Below are positions 47,401-58,427 of a stretch of 64,000 nt of DNA, in pieces (the first letter of the stretch is position 1; every line of letters starts with the position of its first letter). A program made the translations under genes and the position numbers. The stretch is from Oscheius dolichura (Eukaryota > Nematoda > Chromadorea > Rhabditida > Rhabditidae): assembly GCA_932521035.1 (NCBI GenBank), contig OW051493.1, forward strand, positions 10,314,001 to 10,378,000, in the 5' to 3' direction. The notes under the pieces are model-generated. The model was given only the letters and a program-made list of their open reading frames with translations, ran no database searches and was not told the origin of the DNA.

Positions 47401-49603
47401 TCGTCTTCCCTGCTAGCCTGCAAAAGGTGTTCTCTCTCGTCTCCGCCCCAGGCACAACCCCCTCTCTTCTCTCTCTCTCTCTCTCTCCACATTTATTTGT
47501 TGGACGAACGCCTAGGGGATGCATTCCTAGTCCGTCCTCCGTCTTCTACCTCTTTTTATCTACCTCGTCTCTCTTCAATCTACCTCATCTTCCCCGGCAA
47601 CTGTATATAATAACTCTATAGCGCGCCGGCTACTACCCCCATATTGTTGCTGTACATTCGGAGATTTTAGAATTGTATCATTTATTGTGTGTACCTACTA
47701 CTAGGAGGAGGAGCCCCCTATATTGTCTATTATATTTCTACTGGAAAGGAGGATGAGTTCCCCGGCTGATTTGCATATTCCCCGTCCGCCACCACCACCC
47801 GCTAGTCTCCTACCGGAACAATTTCATCATCTAGCCGGCATTGAACCCCACAACTTGCAACAATTTGTCAATGCCGTCACCCTGCAGTCCATTGTCACCC
47901 AGCAAAGCAATAACTTCATCCTCAAGGCTATGTTGAGTAATATCTTCGCCCAGCAGCAGCAGCAGCCGTTAGATCCAGCTGTTGCACTGGCTAATATTCA
48001 AAATCTGGTCAACTTTCAACAACAATACCAAGCCCTGGCTCGGGGATTGAATATTGCTCAAGAACCAGCTGAGAATACAAGAAAACGCCAAATGAGGGAG
48101 GATCCCCCTGCAGTTCCGGCTAAAAAGCCTTGTGAGCAACGGAACCAGCTGATGGAAAAGTTCGACATCCGGCTGGATCAGATTTTGAAGGAAGAATTCG
48201 ACGGCCGAGAGAAGGAGAACAGCGAGAAGGAATACACCCTGAAGGATATCCTCGACTTGAACATGGATAAGGAACTCAAGGGAACATCGTCTTCCTCTTC
48301 TCCCCGGCTTATGAGTATCACTCCACCGGGAGGCAGTCCCTCGGAGTATTCGGCTGCTGCTCCGCTCTCGCCTGGCCTTCTTGACCGTATCCGTAATGTT
48401 GCTCTATCTATGCGTGGAGATGCTCCAGCAGACACATTTGACCTGGAGGTTAGTACGGGAGGCTCTGACCTTGAACTTGGTATTTTGAGGGAGGGGATTC
48501 GCGCGATCAATATCTAGGGAAAATAACTCAATTCTTTTTTTTCAGAAAATGCCACCAGTTTGGAAGGGACGGATTATCATCAAGAATGCGGCCGAAGCCA
48601 CTGTCCAGATGCATTATATGTTCGGTCAGAAGGACTATTTGAATATGGCCATGGCTACGCTGGATAAGTTGGAAAAGGATCCCTCGCTACGGATTGGACA
48701 GCGGATGAAGGCTGAAGGAGATGGTCTTTATCGTGAGTTTTCATCATTTTCTAAACCTGAATACCGTAACCTTTTCGAATATTTCGTAAGCGCGTACTGT
48801 AAACGCGCTCCAATAGAATTGTCTCCAGAGCGCGTTTACAGGCGATTCTGGGCCGTTTTTGAGATAATTTTTCACCTTTCATGGATTACGGTAACGTATA
48901 ATAAACTCCATGGTCCAGAAAGGAAAAACAACCCCGCTTTTTCTAATCCCGTACCGATCTCTGATGATTTTCTCATGCTTTGTTGTTAGCCGCCGCGCGC
49001 GTTCCCTTCTCCCAGTCCCAGACCACTCGAAAATCTTTGAAAAAAGCGGATGAATAATGGTTTCAGGCCTTCTGCACCGTCTGCAAGAATTGGGAACTAC
49101 GTGTCTTTGTGTGCCAGTTGGCAACAACCCGGAAGAAGTTCAACAACATGCTAGAATTCTTAAGACGGAGTTCGCTGACTATTTCATTAAGCGAGGATGC
49201 GCTGGTGTCATTCCATTGGTGAGTTTTGGCTTTTCTCCCTTTAAAATAGGGTCGATAGTAAGCGAAAAGTCTATTTTCCCCATTAGAGAACTTTCCGGGC
49301 GCTTCTCACGCCGTTTAGGGGCGAGCTCTCTAATTTCTTGGGAAAGACGCGACAAAATCCTACAGTAATCTTCGTTTTTCTTGGAAAAAAGGATTATTCC
49401 CGAGATTATCAAAGATCTAACCGTAATCCCCTGATTTTCAGGAAATCTCTCCCAAATCGTTCCTTTACGTCTTCCCACCAAATGAATTCACGGATCAATT
49501 TCTGCAATCTGCCTCTCCTGATCTCTTCTCCCGTATACAAAACAAACTAACGGAGCAGTTCAGCTACCTCTTTGTGGCTATCGCCCCTGCTACCGAAGAC
49601 TAA
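32447..49603 (+). CDS. din-1: Spen/SHARP-family transcriptional corepressor (DIN-1 orthologue)
   Basis: Large nuclear RNA-binding corepressor; in C. elegans DIN-1 partners the nuclear receptor DAF-12. All 28 exons close in phase, giving 2,635 residues. RRM-like units lie at about 12-85 (VLVTGLPADATTAQEIDNFF), 160-240, 285-360 (LYVGGLETNPTEQSLRRRF; FAFIHF) and 365-450 (NFGRTNVSKQLWLGCIPSS). An RS-rich stretch follows, then Pro-rich and Arg/Asp repeats (about 621-912). Next are Lys/Asp repeats near 1400-1500, acidic and poly-Gln regions, and a SPOC domain at about 2470-2635 (PPVWKGRIIIKNAAEATVQM; VFPPNEFTDQF). SPOC recruits silencing complexes in other Spen proteins. Exons: 32447-32544, 32642-32800, 33809-34012, 34904-35092, 35159-35354, 35394-35633, 35673-35884, 39609-39881, 40339-40466, 40508-40670, 40758-41631, 41674-41876, 41917-42160, 42213-42560, 42604-42987, 43029-43652, 43695-43862, 43903-44487, 44527-44625, 44762-45151, 45270-45401, 45442-45880, 45926-46086, 46906-47055, 47705-48448, 48546-48732, 49067-49218, 49442-49603. 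A 3.7 kb intron follows RRM4. Confidence 0.95.
34543..34587 (+). repeat. Palindromic element in a spen intron
   Basis: GCCACAGTTAGACAGCTGTG then TCGTTGTAGCTCTTGACTGT, between spen exons 3 and 4. Confidence 0.85.
35885..39608. promoter_or_regulatory. Long spen intron with a cluster of TAATC/GATTA sites
   Basis: This 3.7 kb intron separates the RRM exons from the RS-rich exon. Around 38203-38728 it holds several TAATC/GATTA/ATTAG words: CCTAATCCC, TGATTAGCC, CTAATCAG, CAATTAGCC, GGATTAGCC and GGATTAGGA. Some fit the TAATCC site of K50 homeodomain proteins. An enhancer role is inferred from clustering only. Confidence 0.3.
38017..38047 (-). repeat. Palindromic element in the long spen intron
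   Basis: GCCACAGCAATACGGCTGTC then TAACTGTGGC. Confidence 0.85.
46290..46312 (+). repeat. Half copy of the CACCCGTA hairpin family
   Basis: CACACCCGTAGAGCCTCGGC stands alone in a spen intron without the inverted partner arm. Confidence 0.5.
46599..46628 (-). repeat. Palindromic element in a spen intron
   Basis: GCCACAGCGACATGGCTGTC then TAACTGTGGC, between spen exons 23 and 24. Confidence 0.85.
47222..47704 (+). promoter_or_regulatory. Possible internal promoter for a short spen isoform
   Basis: The intron before exon 25 is T/C-rich and ends with GTATATAATAACTCTATAG at about 47604, a TATA-like run. Acceptors follow at 47668 and 47704, and in-frame ATGs at 47723 and 47753. A product starting there would keep only the Gln/Pro region and the SPOC domain. 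C. elegans din-1 is known to make long and short forms, the short one from within the gene. That this segment drives it here is inference. Confidence 0.35.
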
Positions 49604-50267
49604 ACCCCCTATCCCTCTCCTCTTCTCTCTCTGTTCAAATTACGGTTATTCCCGGTTAATTTCCTCTTCTTTTTTTCCTTCCATTTATTCGAATTTTACA
49701 CAAACTGGTACCTCCCCCTTCCTCTCATCTTCTTCTATTACCGTATCCCCCTCCCCATTAATAATAATTGTGTATATTATACTTGTCTCTCTCTATTCGT
49801 GTCTATGTTTCATTGTATACCAATTCGTGTTCCTCTCCTCATGTATTTTGTTGTGTTTCTCGCGTCTCCATTTTTCGAGGCTTGCCCTTGTTTTTTTCCT
49901 CCCCCAGAGATTTATAAATATTATAAACTAATTCACGGCCTTTGTTTAAAAGCCTATTAGGAGAAAAGAGTGAAAATGAGTCAGGGAACTCCGTTCTGCA
50001 GAAAATTGGATGCAATGAGGTGGAAAGTGAGGTCAACAATACGGAACGGTGAACTTTGCTGCTGAAAATTAATTTTTAGGGATGCCACAGTTAGACAATC
50101 GTGTCGCTGTGGCCTTTGGCTGTGGCAGACGGCCGTGGCGCCCCCTCTGCAACCACAGCTAGACAGCTGTGTTGTTGTGGTGCCCTGGGAAAACAAAAGT
50201 AATCGAATAAGAAGATTTATTTGTTTGTACAATATCACAACAAATCTTTCCGTTCCCCCGGGGGACT
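49604..50267. other. Convergent 3' region of spen and the Ldh2-type gene
   Basis: T/C-rich spen 3' UTR, then the 3' flank of the minus-strand dehydrogenase, whose AATAAA (minus strand) is at about 50215. It holds palindromic elements at 50083-50182. Confidence 0.5.
50083..50182 (+). repeat. Palindromic elements, two copies
   Basis: GCCACAGTTAGACAATCGTG with TCGCTGTGG, and CCACAGCTAGACAGCTGTG with TTGTTGTGG, separated by a GGCTGTGGCAG spacer. Confidence 0.85.
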
Positions 50268-53200
50268 TTAGTGTTCACTGAGAATGGTGACTTTTTCAAT
50301 CTCCAGCTGGTCGGCAAGATTGTTCTGAAAACAATCTATTCATCAGGAAATTTTCTTTTTTTGAGGCCGTTATGTGAACAGGGCAGGGGCTGTGAGTGGA
50401 TTACCAAGGTTGATTATGAACTTTGTGTAGAGTCAGAGTACAGTGTGAGCGTTCCAATCACGCCATTCAGGACATATTTCCTTTTCTTGTTCTACCCATT
50501 CGACCTTTCACTGTCCTTCAGCTGTTGGTGAAACGGGGGAAAGAGGAGACCCCCTCTCCCTGCGACTAGTCAACAACGGGGTCAATCTGTCTTATGTTTG
50601 TCCAGGAAGTTCACACTTTCTTTTTGCGGAAAGAGGACGGGAGAGGGGCCCCCAGATTAAACGACAGAAATCAAAGAGAAAAATGGAGAACGGATCACCC
50701 TTTTGACACTTGTCACGGCTCATTTGCTCGTACGTCTTTCATCGTGGGCCTACGCAACATTTTCTCGTACGGAAGTATTTTTTTCTCCGTCTCTTTCGGT
50801 TGGTTGATAACTACTAGAGAAAAGTATACTCCTATATGATTCTGTTGACCTGACTACTACTCTCCCTCCCAATAGAAATAAAGAGGGGGAGCCCTTGTTT
50901 TGTTGGACGCCGGGTGCATGGCAGTGCTGGGGCCGGCAGATAAAGGAGGGTGCAAAATAGGGGGAGAGAGAATTCCTGATAAATACGGGTGTTGCAATTT
51001 CGCCAAGAGACCACAATTTTCCCCCTTTGAAGATTGATAGCAGCCCGGGGGAAACCGGGGGGAAGTGCAGTGGAAAAAAGTACAAGGCAGCAAAAAGCCC
51101 AAAGGACAGATGTTCCCAAGGAGGGTCCCAGCTGACTTAGAGATCATCTTGCAAGTCGCTGGAGATCAAAAACCCCCGTTGCAAATGTCTATTTTCAGAC
51201 ATCTTCCCCCTCTTAAACGAAGTTCATAAGCATTGCCGTCCAGGGGTAAACAATTGCTCCAAAACATCTCGCTACTGCTTCCGCGTGTAGTTGTTCTGTT
51301 TTGCCCTGGGCCCGGGGGTGGCTGGCTTCTAATTAGGAATTTCTTTCCTTTCCAGGGACTGGAATTGTTTTTTGTTTGAAAAAAGGTTCGTGGCTTTCCG
51401 TTTTCCCGCTCTGGTCTCAAAACCATGCTTTGTGTGTGGGGGCTGTTGAACCAGGAACCCGGCCGTTCCTCCTACCCGCGCTGAATCTACAAAACTGCTG
51501 AGGGGCTGCTCTTTGCCTCCTCGTGAACGGGACAAAAAACAGCAAACGGCGAACGAGGAGCATAAATTACAATACAAAGAAGAGAATTGGAACGATGGAC
51601 CAAGGCGCGGAAATGACCTTTTTTTTCAGTGACCTCAGGCGCTATAAGACCCAGAAAGTTTCTGTACAGAATTCTATAGAATTCTATAGTCTAGCAGGAG
51701 GGATACTGTAATGTACTGGACCATGTTACAGTAAATTCAGACCATTCTACAGTACTCTTGTCCTTTCCAAGGCCGCCAGGTTCAATTTCATTTTTTTCCC
51801 CGGCCGTGCCCTTTTCCCGACAATTAGTCACGATTTTCTCTCGCATTAGGGCAAGAGATTGTTATCAAATTAGCTATGGTTTTAGTTTTTCTCGTTCGCT
51901 CGCGGTCTTTTTTCGGCACACTGTGTGTGAACAGAGTTCGCCGGGGACAGCCGCCGAACGCGGGACAACGGGTGGACAGAAATCGATGTGTTCAACCGGG
52001 GGGAGGGGGGCAAACTCACAGCAAAGTCGATCTGGTTCGGATGGTAAGGGATTCCTCCGAGGCGATTTACTAATTCCTCGTGACGCTTCTCCATATCTCC
52101 GGCTACTTCGACCTTCTTCTCCGGATCTAACTGAAAAGGCGAGGATAAAGGCTGTCGTCTCCCAAAATAAAAGTGGGAGATCCTTCTACGACCTCCAGGA
52201 ACACGAAGAAGGAGGCGAGGACCTGGTTCAACCTATCTATTAGTGTTCCAGCTGGTCAGGTTCTCAAGTTTCCGTTTCACAAGCCCTGGAGATCAACTCG
52301 GACAAGGAACCAGAGAAGACTAGCCTCTTCGATGGCCCCCAGGAGCCTTCCAGTGGGGGAAACCTCTAGCTATGGTCGGTCGAGGACCTTTCCTGTCCTA
52401 GAACAGCCCTCTGAGAAAATGCTCCGTTCCCGTGATTAACAATGAATTTTTCAAAAAGGTCACTTTCTAGAGAACCTTCCCCCTCCGCCATAATCGAATC
52501 CGCTTTCTCTTTTAAACAATTAACAACAGTCTCGACATGTTTTGAAGCCGGGAGGCCGTTCAAAGGAGAAAATCGGACGGCTGCAAATAGGGCTGAGGGG
52601 AGAGTTCAGCTCGACCTCATTTTTTCTGTCGCTCTGCCCGAGGAAAACAACTTCGGCCGAACACGGGCTGGCGACTTTTGATACACAGGCTGTAGTAAAG
52701 GGGTCAAATCTCTCGTACCGGTGGAAGATTTCTCATAGTGTCCATGAATTCTTGCATCCTGCCGGGGAAGCCAGGAGCGAAGGCCTCGGGATCTATGGCG
52801 ACGAAGCATTGCCCCTGAAACAATGGTGGCTCTTATGTGGATTAGTTGATCACTACGTGACGTAGGGACCAAAGTTTCACGTTCCCCATAGCGATTAGCA
52901 GAGATAATGGCTGGCCTTGTCCCCAATTTTGACTCTTTCTCTCGCTCGAACTCTTACTAGTTTCGGTTCAATGAAACAGTAACGCACGCCTGATATCAAT
53001 TACCTTGGTTCCGAAAGTAGGCGACGCGTTATCAAGTGGGGGATAGGGAGAAAAGGGTCAGGGATCATGAATGATTTTAAGGGCAGAAGAAAGTTGAACA
53101 GGGGGAAAAAGAGGGAACGTACCAAGTCGGCATCAGCGGCGGTACTCATCCACTTTCGGACGTGGGGTCCCCAATGGGCGCCGCCGAGAATTCCACAGAA

Positions 53201-56200
53201 GATCTCTACCATGGAGGCTAGACCGGTGCCTTTGTAGCCACCTGAACTAGTTATCGTTTTGAACTACTGTAAGCTCTGTAAAGAATCCTCTAATTTATTA
53301 AATCCGCCCCATTCCTCAAGAAAATTTGGTATCATAGTCCACAGAACAGGGAAAGGGGAACCCAGGCGACCGAGATCCGTGGCTAGTCACAAGGCTTCCC
53401 TATTTCCCGATATTTTGAGAAACTTATCATTGAGTTCATTCCCTCCAATAGGCAGCAGCCCTCCTCCATACATGATCTTATTCGCATCTGTCGTCTCCTT
53501 GCCTTCGGCCTCCACTCCCCAAGAAACCGGCACCCTGTTTCCTTTCCGAAGAGCCATCTCCACCTATAAATATAGACTGTGTCATTAGAAATAGCCCTGT
53601 GTTTTGTATCCTTTGCCCCCGTGAAGAGCAGCTCTTATTAGTCTTGTCCCCCCTCCTCTGAGTGCTTGCTTGTCTAAAGTCCACGTGAAGTTGGACGATT
53701 GGGGTCGCGAAACCGCAATGACACACATTTCACCGGGAGGCCTCGGGCAATCCACTGGGCTTTCGCCTTCATCTCCCCCGTCCGTCTCACGTCACTCTCC
53801 CCTTCATCCTTAGAGTGAAACCCCCCTGACAGTTCTGGTCCATATCCGGTTACCCTTGTTATTCTCCTAACTGGGGAGTGATTTCTCCAGCTGGCCATGG
53901 ACACCTTGCAACGTTTGGTCGTCCAGCAATTTTGCCTTCCCTTTATTCATAGATTTCTCAAATCTATTGTGGGGGAGTCATCCGAGACACTCCAGGTTCT
54001 GATTCCCCTGGTTGGAAAGGAGCTGACCTATGGAAAAGAAGCCAACAATAATGAACAGTAGGAGATCTCCCCTCCTCCCCAATTATCCCTATTCCAGACC
54101 GATAGAAGTCGTCACTTTGGTCATAAATGACCCGCTTCGTATGTTTTGGCGTCTTCTCCTTGATGCCAAGATGGGATTGGGTGAATCATTCATGTTAGGC
54201 TATTGGGATGCCAGCCCCAATCCCACGCACTTCCTCAATTTGCTAATCCGATCAAAAAGTTTGTTTTTCCCTCGGTTTTGTCATCACTTATTCAATAGAG
54301 AGCAACAGTCGCCAGAATGTGAAAAGAAGACAAACAGCCGGCCAAGTAATGATGGGATATTTCGTCGAGGGAATCAGGAGTAGTGTAGCTTTGATCAATT
54401 ATTTGGCACACAGATTAAGAGACAATACAATTGGACAAAGCGCCAAGAATATTGAAGGTTCGTTTTCAATTTCTAGTGGTGCCACAGTTAGACAACCGAG
54501 TCGCTGTGGCGCTCTATCTGTGGCTACAATTCTCTTTCAAACTATGTTTAGACCACTACGACCTGGGAAATGAGATGTTTCAACAATTTCTAGACCCCTC
54601 AATGACTTATTCCTGCGCTGTGTTCGAAAATACAGACAAAGAATGTGTCTCCCTCCAAGAATTGGAAGAAGCGCAGATGAGAAAGATTGACAGGCTACTG
54701 GATATGTTAGAGCTGAAGCCGGATGACCATGTGCTAGAAATTGGCTGTGGTTGGGGAGCTGCGGCTATTAGAGGAGTTCAGGTACCACAATATATCTATT
54801 TTTATACCGTAATCTTTAGAGAAGTGGGTGCAAATGGACGGGTATTACCCTTTCTCATGAACAGCTCGCCTGGGCACAGGAGAAAATCCTCAAAGCGGGA
54901 CTGGAGGACAAAATTGAACTTCGGTATCAGGACTACAGGTGATACAAATAGTTGGACGAGGGGGTCTTCCGGCTCCTCACAGCTTCTTTTCTCAATAGTT
55001 AGGGTCATTTCCAGATTGTGTACAGGAAAATATTCAAAAATCGTCTCAATTGAGATGATTGAAGCCGTAGGAAAAGATTTCCTCCCGCAATACTTTCAAA
55101 CAATCGATGATCGCCTGAAAGAGGGCGGAATCGCCGTCCTACAGGTAAGGCAATTCTCATTTCGCCTGGATAATGATTCTAGGCCATCACCTGCCCTGAT
55201 GCGTACTATGAAAAGTACTGTAAGTCATCCGACTTCATTAAGAAGTACATTTTTCCCGGAGGGCACATGCCATCAATTGGTAGGAAGCCTCCTCTGCGTC
55301 TGTATGCCCCTTTAGGTGCTATTCAAGACGCCCTCCCCTCTACTCTTTCTGTATGCGATAAATCGCATATTGGACTCCACTATGCAAAGACATTGGACGT
55401 CTGGTTCAAGTAAGCCCCGAGTTGGGTCTCAAAACGAGAAATTTCAGTGCCTGGGTGGAGAGAGAGGACGAATTGCTCCGACTGGGCCTGTCAGAGACCT
55501 TCCATCGCAAATGGCGGTACTATTTCTGCATGTGCTCGGCCTTGTTCAGTAATCAACACATCGATACGATCCAATTCTCTTTGCGGAAAGAATAAAAGTC
55601 CAACCTTTCCGATAGCCACGGTCGTTGTGGCCATATCCAAGACAAAGTTGTCTCCATTGACTCCGGGGGCTCCAAGAGCCAGGGGATTTGTTCCCAAAGC
55701 GGGGTTAGCCGATCGTGTGGGATAACAGATTGGAGAGGTGTTTGTGTACGCCATTCCCTGAAGAAATAAGAGAAAATAGGGGAAAATATAGGACAAGCCC
55801 TACCAAGAAGCCTTGTTCCAGTGCTCGGAGGGAATAATACCCGGCTATGCCGAAATGATTCGATCCTTTGGCGACGACCCAGCCGATCCCGGCGTCTTTT
55901 GCCTTCTTCATGGCTAGATCCATACAGAAGCTGCCAACTACAGGGCCGAGGAGGTTATTTCCATCTACCCAGGCGGTTCCTGCCCTTTCCTGAAAGAAAT
56001 ATAAGTAGAAAAGACAGCAAACGGTTGAAGATTGGGATTCTCACAATGACTTTGCTCAACTGTGGCGGCGGCAGAGGAGCCACAGCGACATGGCTGTTTA
56101 ACTGTGGCGGCGGCCGAGGAGCCACAGCGACATGGCTGTCTAACTGTGGCGCGGTCAAACTCCGCTTACCTTGAGTATAGTGGGGGTTCCGTTTCCTTTA

Positions 56201-56486
56201 CACACGCCCATCTTCAAATCTCTCACATACATATCTATTTTGTAAAATAGAAAACATAAATAACAACTTTTCCACCTAGTCTATTCAATCCATGGCTGTA
56301 ATGTCCCCGAACGTCGCCCTCTATCAATACATCGGCCATTTGCCTGGCATGGTCCTGGGCTGCTCCTGCCGTCGTGAGACATTTTACCATAAATTTATGC
56401 ATCTAAATAGGTTCTCTACCTTTTTATTCAAATAATATAAAACTTACCTCATCTCTAGCGACGACTTTCTCTCCCGACTGGGCCAT
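50268..56486 (-). CDS. Ldh2-type malate/L-lactate dehydrogenase
   Basis: NAD(P)-dependent 2-hydroxyacid oxidoreductase of the Ldh2/MDG1 family, unrelated to classical LDH/MDH; cytosolic by default. Ten exons close to 365 residues: 56448-56486, 56276-56402, 56170-56234, 55804-55989, 55605-55757, 53424-53563, 53123-53246, 52719-52814, 52020-52130 and 50268-50324. Motifs: MADVLIEGDVRGHYSHGLNR (catalytic His region), GWVVAKGSNHFG, NPALGTNPLALGAPG, VLDMATTTVAIGK, VPVSWGVEAEGKETTD, GGLLPIGG, KGTGLASMVEIFCGILGG and FVAIDPEAF. The last 19-codon exon (NNLADQLEIEK) sits 1.7 kb beyond the previous one and is followed by AATAAA. The 2 kb intron between the fifth and sixth exons contains a complete opposite-strand gene. 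The donor GTTTCTC of the sixth exon is weak but keeps the frame. Confidence 0.92.
53897..55595 (+). CDS. Cyclopropane-fatty-acyl-phospholipid synthase-like methyltransferase (nested gene)
   Basis: SAM-dependent enzyme of the CFA/mycolic-acid cyclopropane synthase family, which adds a methylene bridge or a methyl group to unsaturated phospholipid acyl chains. Nine exons close to 432 residues: 53897-54057, 54098-54258, 54299-54457, 54552-54781, 54820-54938, 55015-55144, 55183-55279, 55316-55409 and 55448-55595. Motifs in order: GLGESFMLGYWDA, DHYDLGNEMFQQFLDPSMTY with SCAVF, the SAM-binding VLEIGCGWGAAA, TGITLSHEQLAWAQ, YSKIVSIEMIEAVG, IFPGGHMPSI and FHRKWRYYF. The ATG is six bases after a CTCCAG acceptor, so trans-splicing is likely. 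AATAAA overlaps the stop codon. The whole gene lies inside one intron of the minus-strand dehydrogenase and ends nine bases before its exon. Intron 3 holds a palindromic element. Family assignment is firm; the exact product chemistry is not. Confidence 0.92.
54479..54525 (+). repeat. Palindromic element in a CFA-synthase intron
   Basis: GCCACAGTTAGACAACCGAG then TCGCTGTGGCGCTCTATCTG. It sits in intron 3 of the nested gene. Confidence 0.85.
56057..56152 (-). repeat. Palindromic elements, two near-identical tandem copies
   Basis: Two units of GAGCCACAGCGACATGGCTG ending TAACTGTGGCG, joined by GCGGC. They lie in intron 3 of the Ldh2-type gene. The near-identity of the units points to a recent local duplication. 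Confidence 0.85.
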
Positions 56487-58427
56487 TGTTGATTTTAGAC
56501 GACGAGCGAGTGATCGACAAATTACAGTGGCAATCTGTGGCACGATAAGCACGTATCGGCTAGTTTTCTTGTTTTCTTTGACCGGGAGAAGGCGAGAGAG
56601 GGTCTCGTAAATAACATACTATTGAAACTGGTTTAAATTTGATTGTTCTCATTGGGTCAACTGGATGCTCCAATGAGAATTTGGGCTATATCCGGGGCGA
56701 TTTATATTTCAGACTAACTAGAGGTTTTTTAGCGAAAAAGACAGTGGAAATAACATTTTTCCCAGAGGGAAAACAAAGAAAAGGGAGAAAAATGAGCCGG
56801 GTCATATGCAGGAAGTGGAGAAGAGACGCGACAATAGTGGCAGCTGCACGTAGTGAACAATTGATCCCATTGACCATTGTTGTTTGAGATAAGTGGCTAG
56901 AGATCAGTGGCTAGTTCAATTGCGGTGTAGAATCGATATATTAGGTTGAGCTTCAAAAACTTCCCTTATAAGCCTAAGCTAAGCCTAAATTGAGTATATC
57001 TCAGGACTGGATGGTCCGATTTGGTTACTCCAAAAACAAAAGTTACTATTTACACCAAGATCTATCGGCAGACACTAATATCTAAGGTCTATTATGTAAT
57101 AGAGTTTTCACTTCAAGCCGCCCCCCTCGTAAGCCTAAACAAAGCCTAAATCCGTTTGTTAAAAAGGGGAATCTCAATAAAAAGGGTGATTTGGGAGAGT
57201 CTACAAAAAGTGAGCAATAAGGAAGACCCCCCAGGAAGCAACAAAAAGGGAACAATACTCGTTGAGCAAAAATATAATCAAATCACGGCTATCTTTTAGG
57301 CGTCTACTTTGATTTTTCCTTGTTATTAATAATCTACGAGGGGGGCTGCCGCCCCCCTCGACCCCCAGCCTATGCCCGTTTTATCAGTATCTCGTGCCAT
57401 GGAAATGACCGTTCCTAGAGGCAATACTTTCATTTCTTTCCTGGAACCCTATCTTCCACGGTTGAACATAATTCCTTGTCGAAAATTGCTGGGAAAGGGC
57501 TATATCCTAAAAGATAGCCGTGATTTGATTATATTTTTTGCTCAACGAGTATTGTTCCCTTTTTGTTGCGTCCTTGGGGTTCTTCCTTATTGCTCCCTTT
57601 TTGTTGATATTCGGTAGAATATCATAAATCCCAAAGCTTGCGCCACGAAAATAGTCTGTAGTTTTCCCTATTCTCTAGGAGGAAAACTGGGTAGTGCCAC
57701 AAAAGTTTCCAAAGCAGCAAACGTCATTGCACAAGTTTGTCTTCCTGTCGATTTCGTATAATTGACAAAAAAAACTTGTTGTTGCATAAAGCTCGAGGAA
57801 GCCACTAATAAGGTAAATAAAGTCAATATAGAAATCTTTTACGGCTCTGCGGTCCAATTGTTAGAGAAAACGCGTTCGACGGCGTGCCGGATCTTTTTGG
57901 TGTTGCGGGTCTTCTACTTTTCAGTCAATTTCCATGAACATTTTCAACCAAATGATAAACGCCCATTCCAAATAAGATAGTCATGTCGGATTTTCAAATT
58001 TCAGTAGCCGAAATGGGTTACGCACACAAACACGAAATAAAGTGCTTGATGTTATTATAGCTAAAAAACTAACCCATTTACGTAATGTTTTTATTACATA
58101 TTCGCAATCAGTGTAAAAAACTGTATAGACAACTGTTTTGCAAAGGTTTTTGAACGGATAAACAACGCTTTCAAAAAAAAGACCACAGGAAAGCCACCGC
58201 AGCGAGGACGCGCCGCACCTGTTTGATGTTGTGGCTTTCGGATTTTTCTGCCAACTTTCATGAAAATTGGTACCGAGGTGTAAAAGACCGTCCCGAATAA
58301 GATAACCAGAGTTGGTGCCCAGAAAGAAAAGGTAGTATCAACTTCCCGTCCATGCGATAAATAAAAATCGGTCTCTGGTATTTCACCTTTTCCTCAGTTC
58401 CAGCTGTTCCCTCGCAAGCAAATCATA
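56487..58427. other. Intergenic, repeat-rich
   Basis: No gene seen. It contains degenerate AAGCCTAA words (56970-57150), the foldback at 57203-57604, and two diverged direct copies of about 100 bases at about 57880-57980 and 58200-58310 (compare CAAATAAGATAGTCATG with CGAATAAGATAACCAGA). Confidence 0.5.
57203..57604. repeat. Foldback element with arms of about 98 bp
   Basis: Bases 57203-57300 and 57506-57604 are inverted copies, sharing CAATACTCGTTGAGCAAAAA and ACGGCTATCTTTTAGG. A GC-rich hairpin, CGAGGGGGGCTGCCGCCCCC, sits in the middle at about 57337-57362. No coding frame is present. Confidence 0.82.

Noticed and set aside
51758-52439. Open plus-strand frames that look protein-like
   Set aside because: They overlap the minus-strand dehydrogenase exon at 52020-52130, whose motifs and phases fit. 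The plus frames have stops between them and no clean splice sites.
56965-57150. Interstitial nematode telomere repeats (TTAGGC)
   Set aside because: Only four scattered GCCTAA words occur in degenerate context, not a tandem array.
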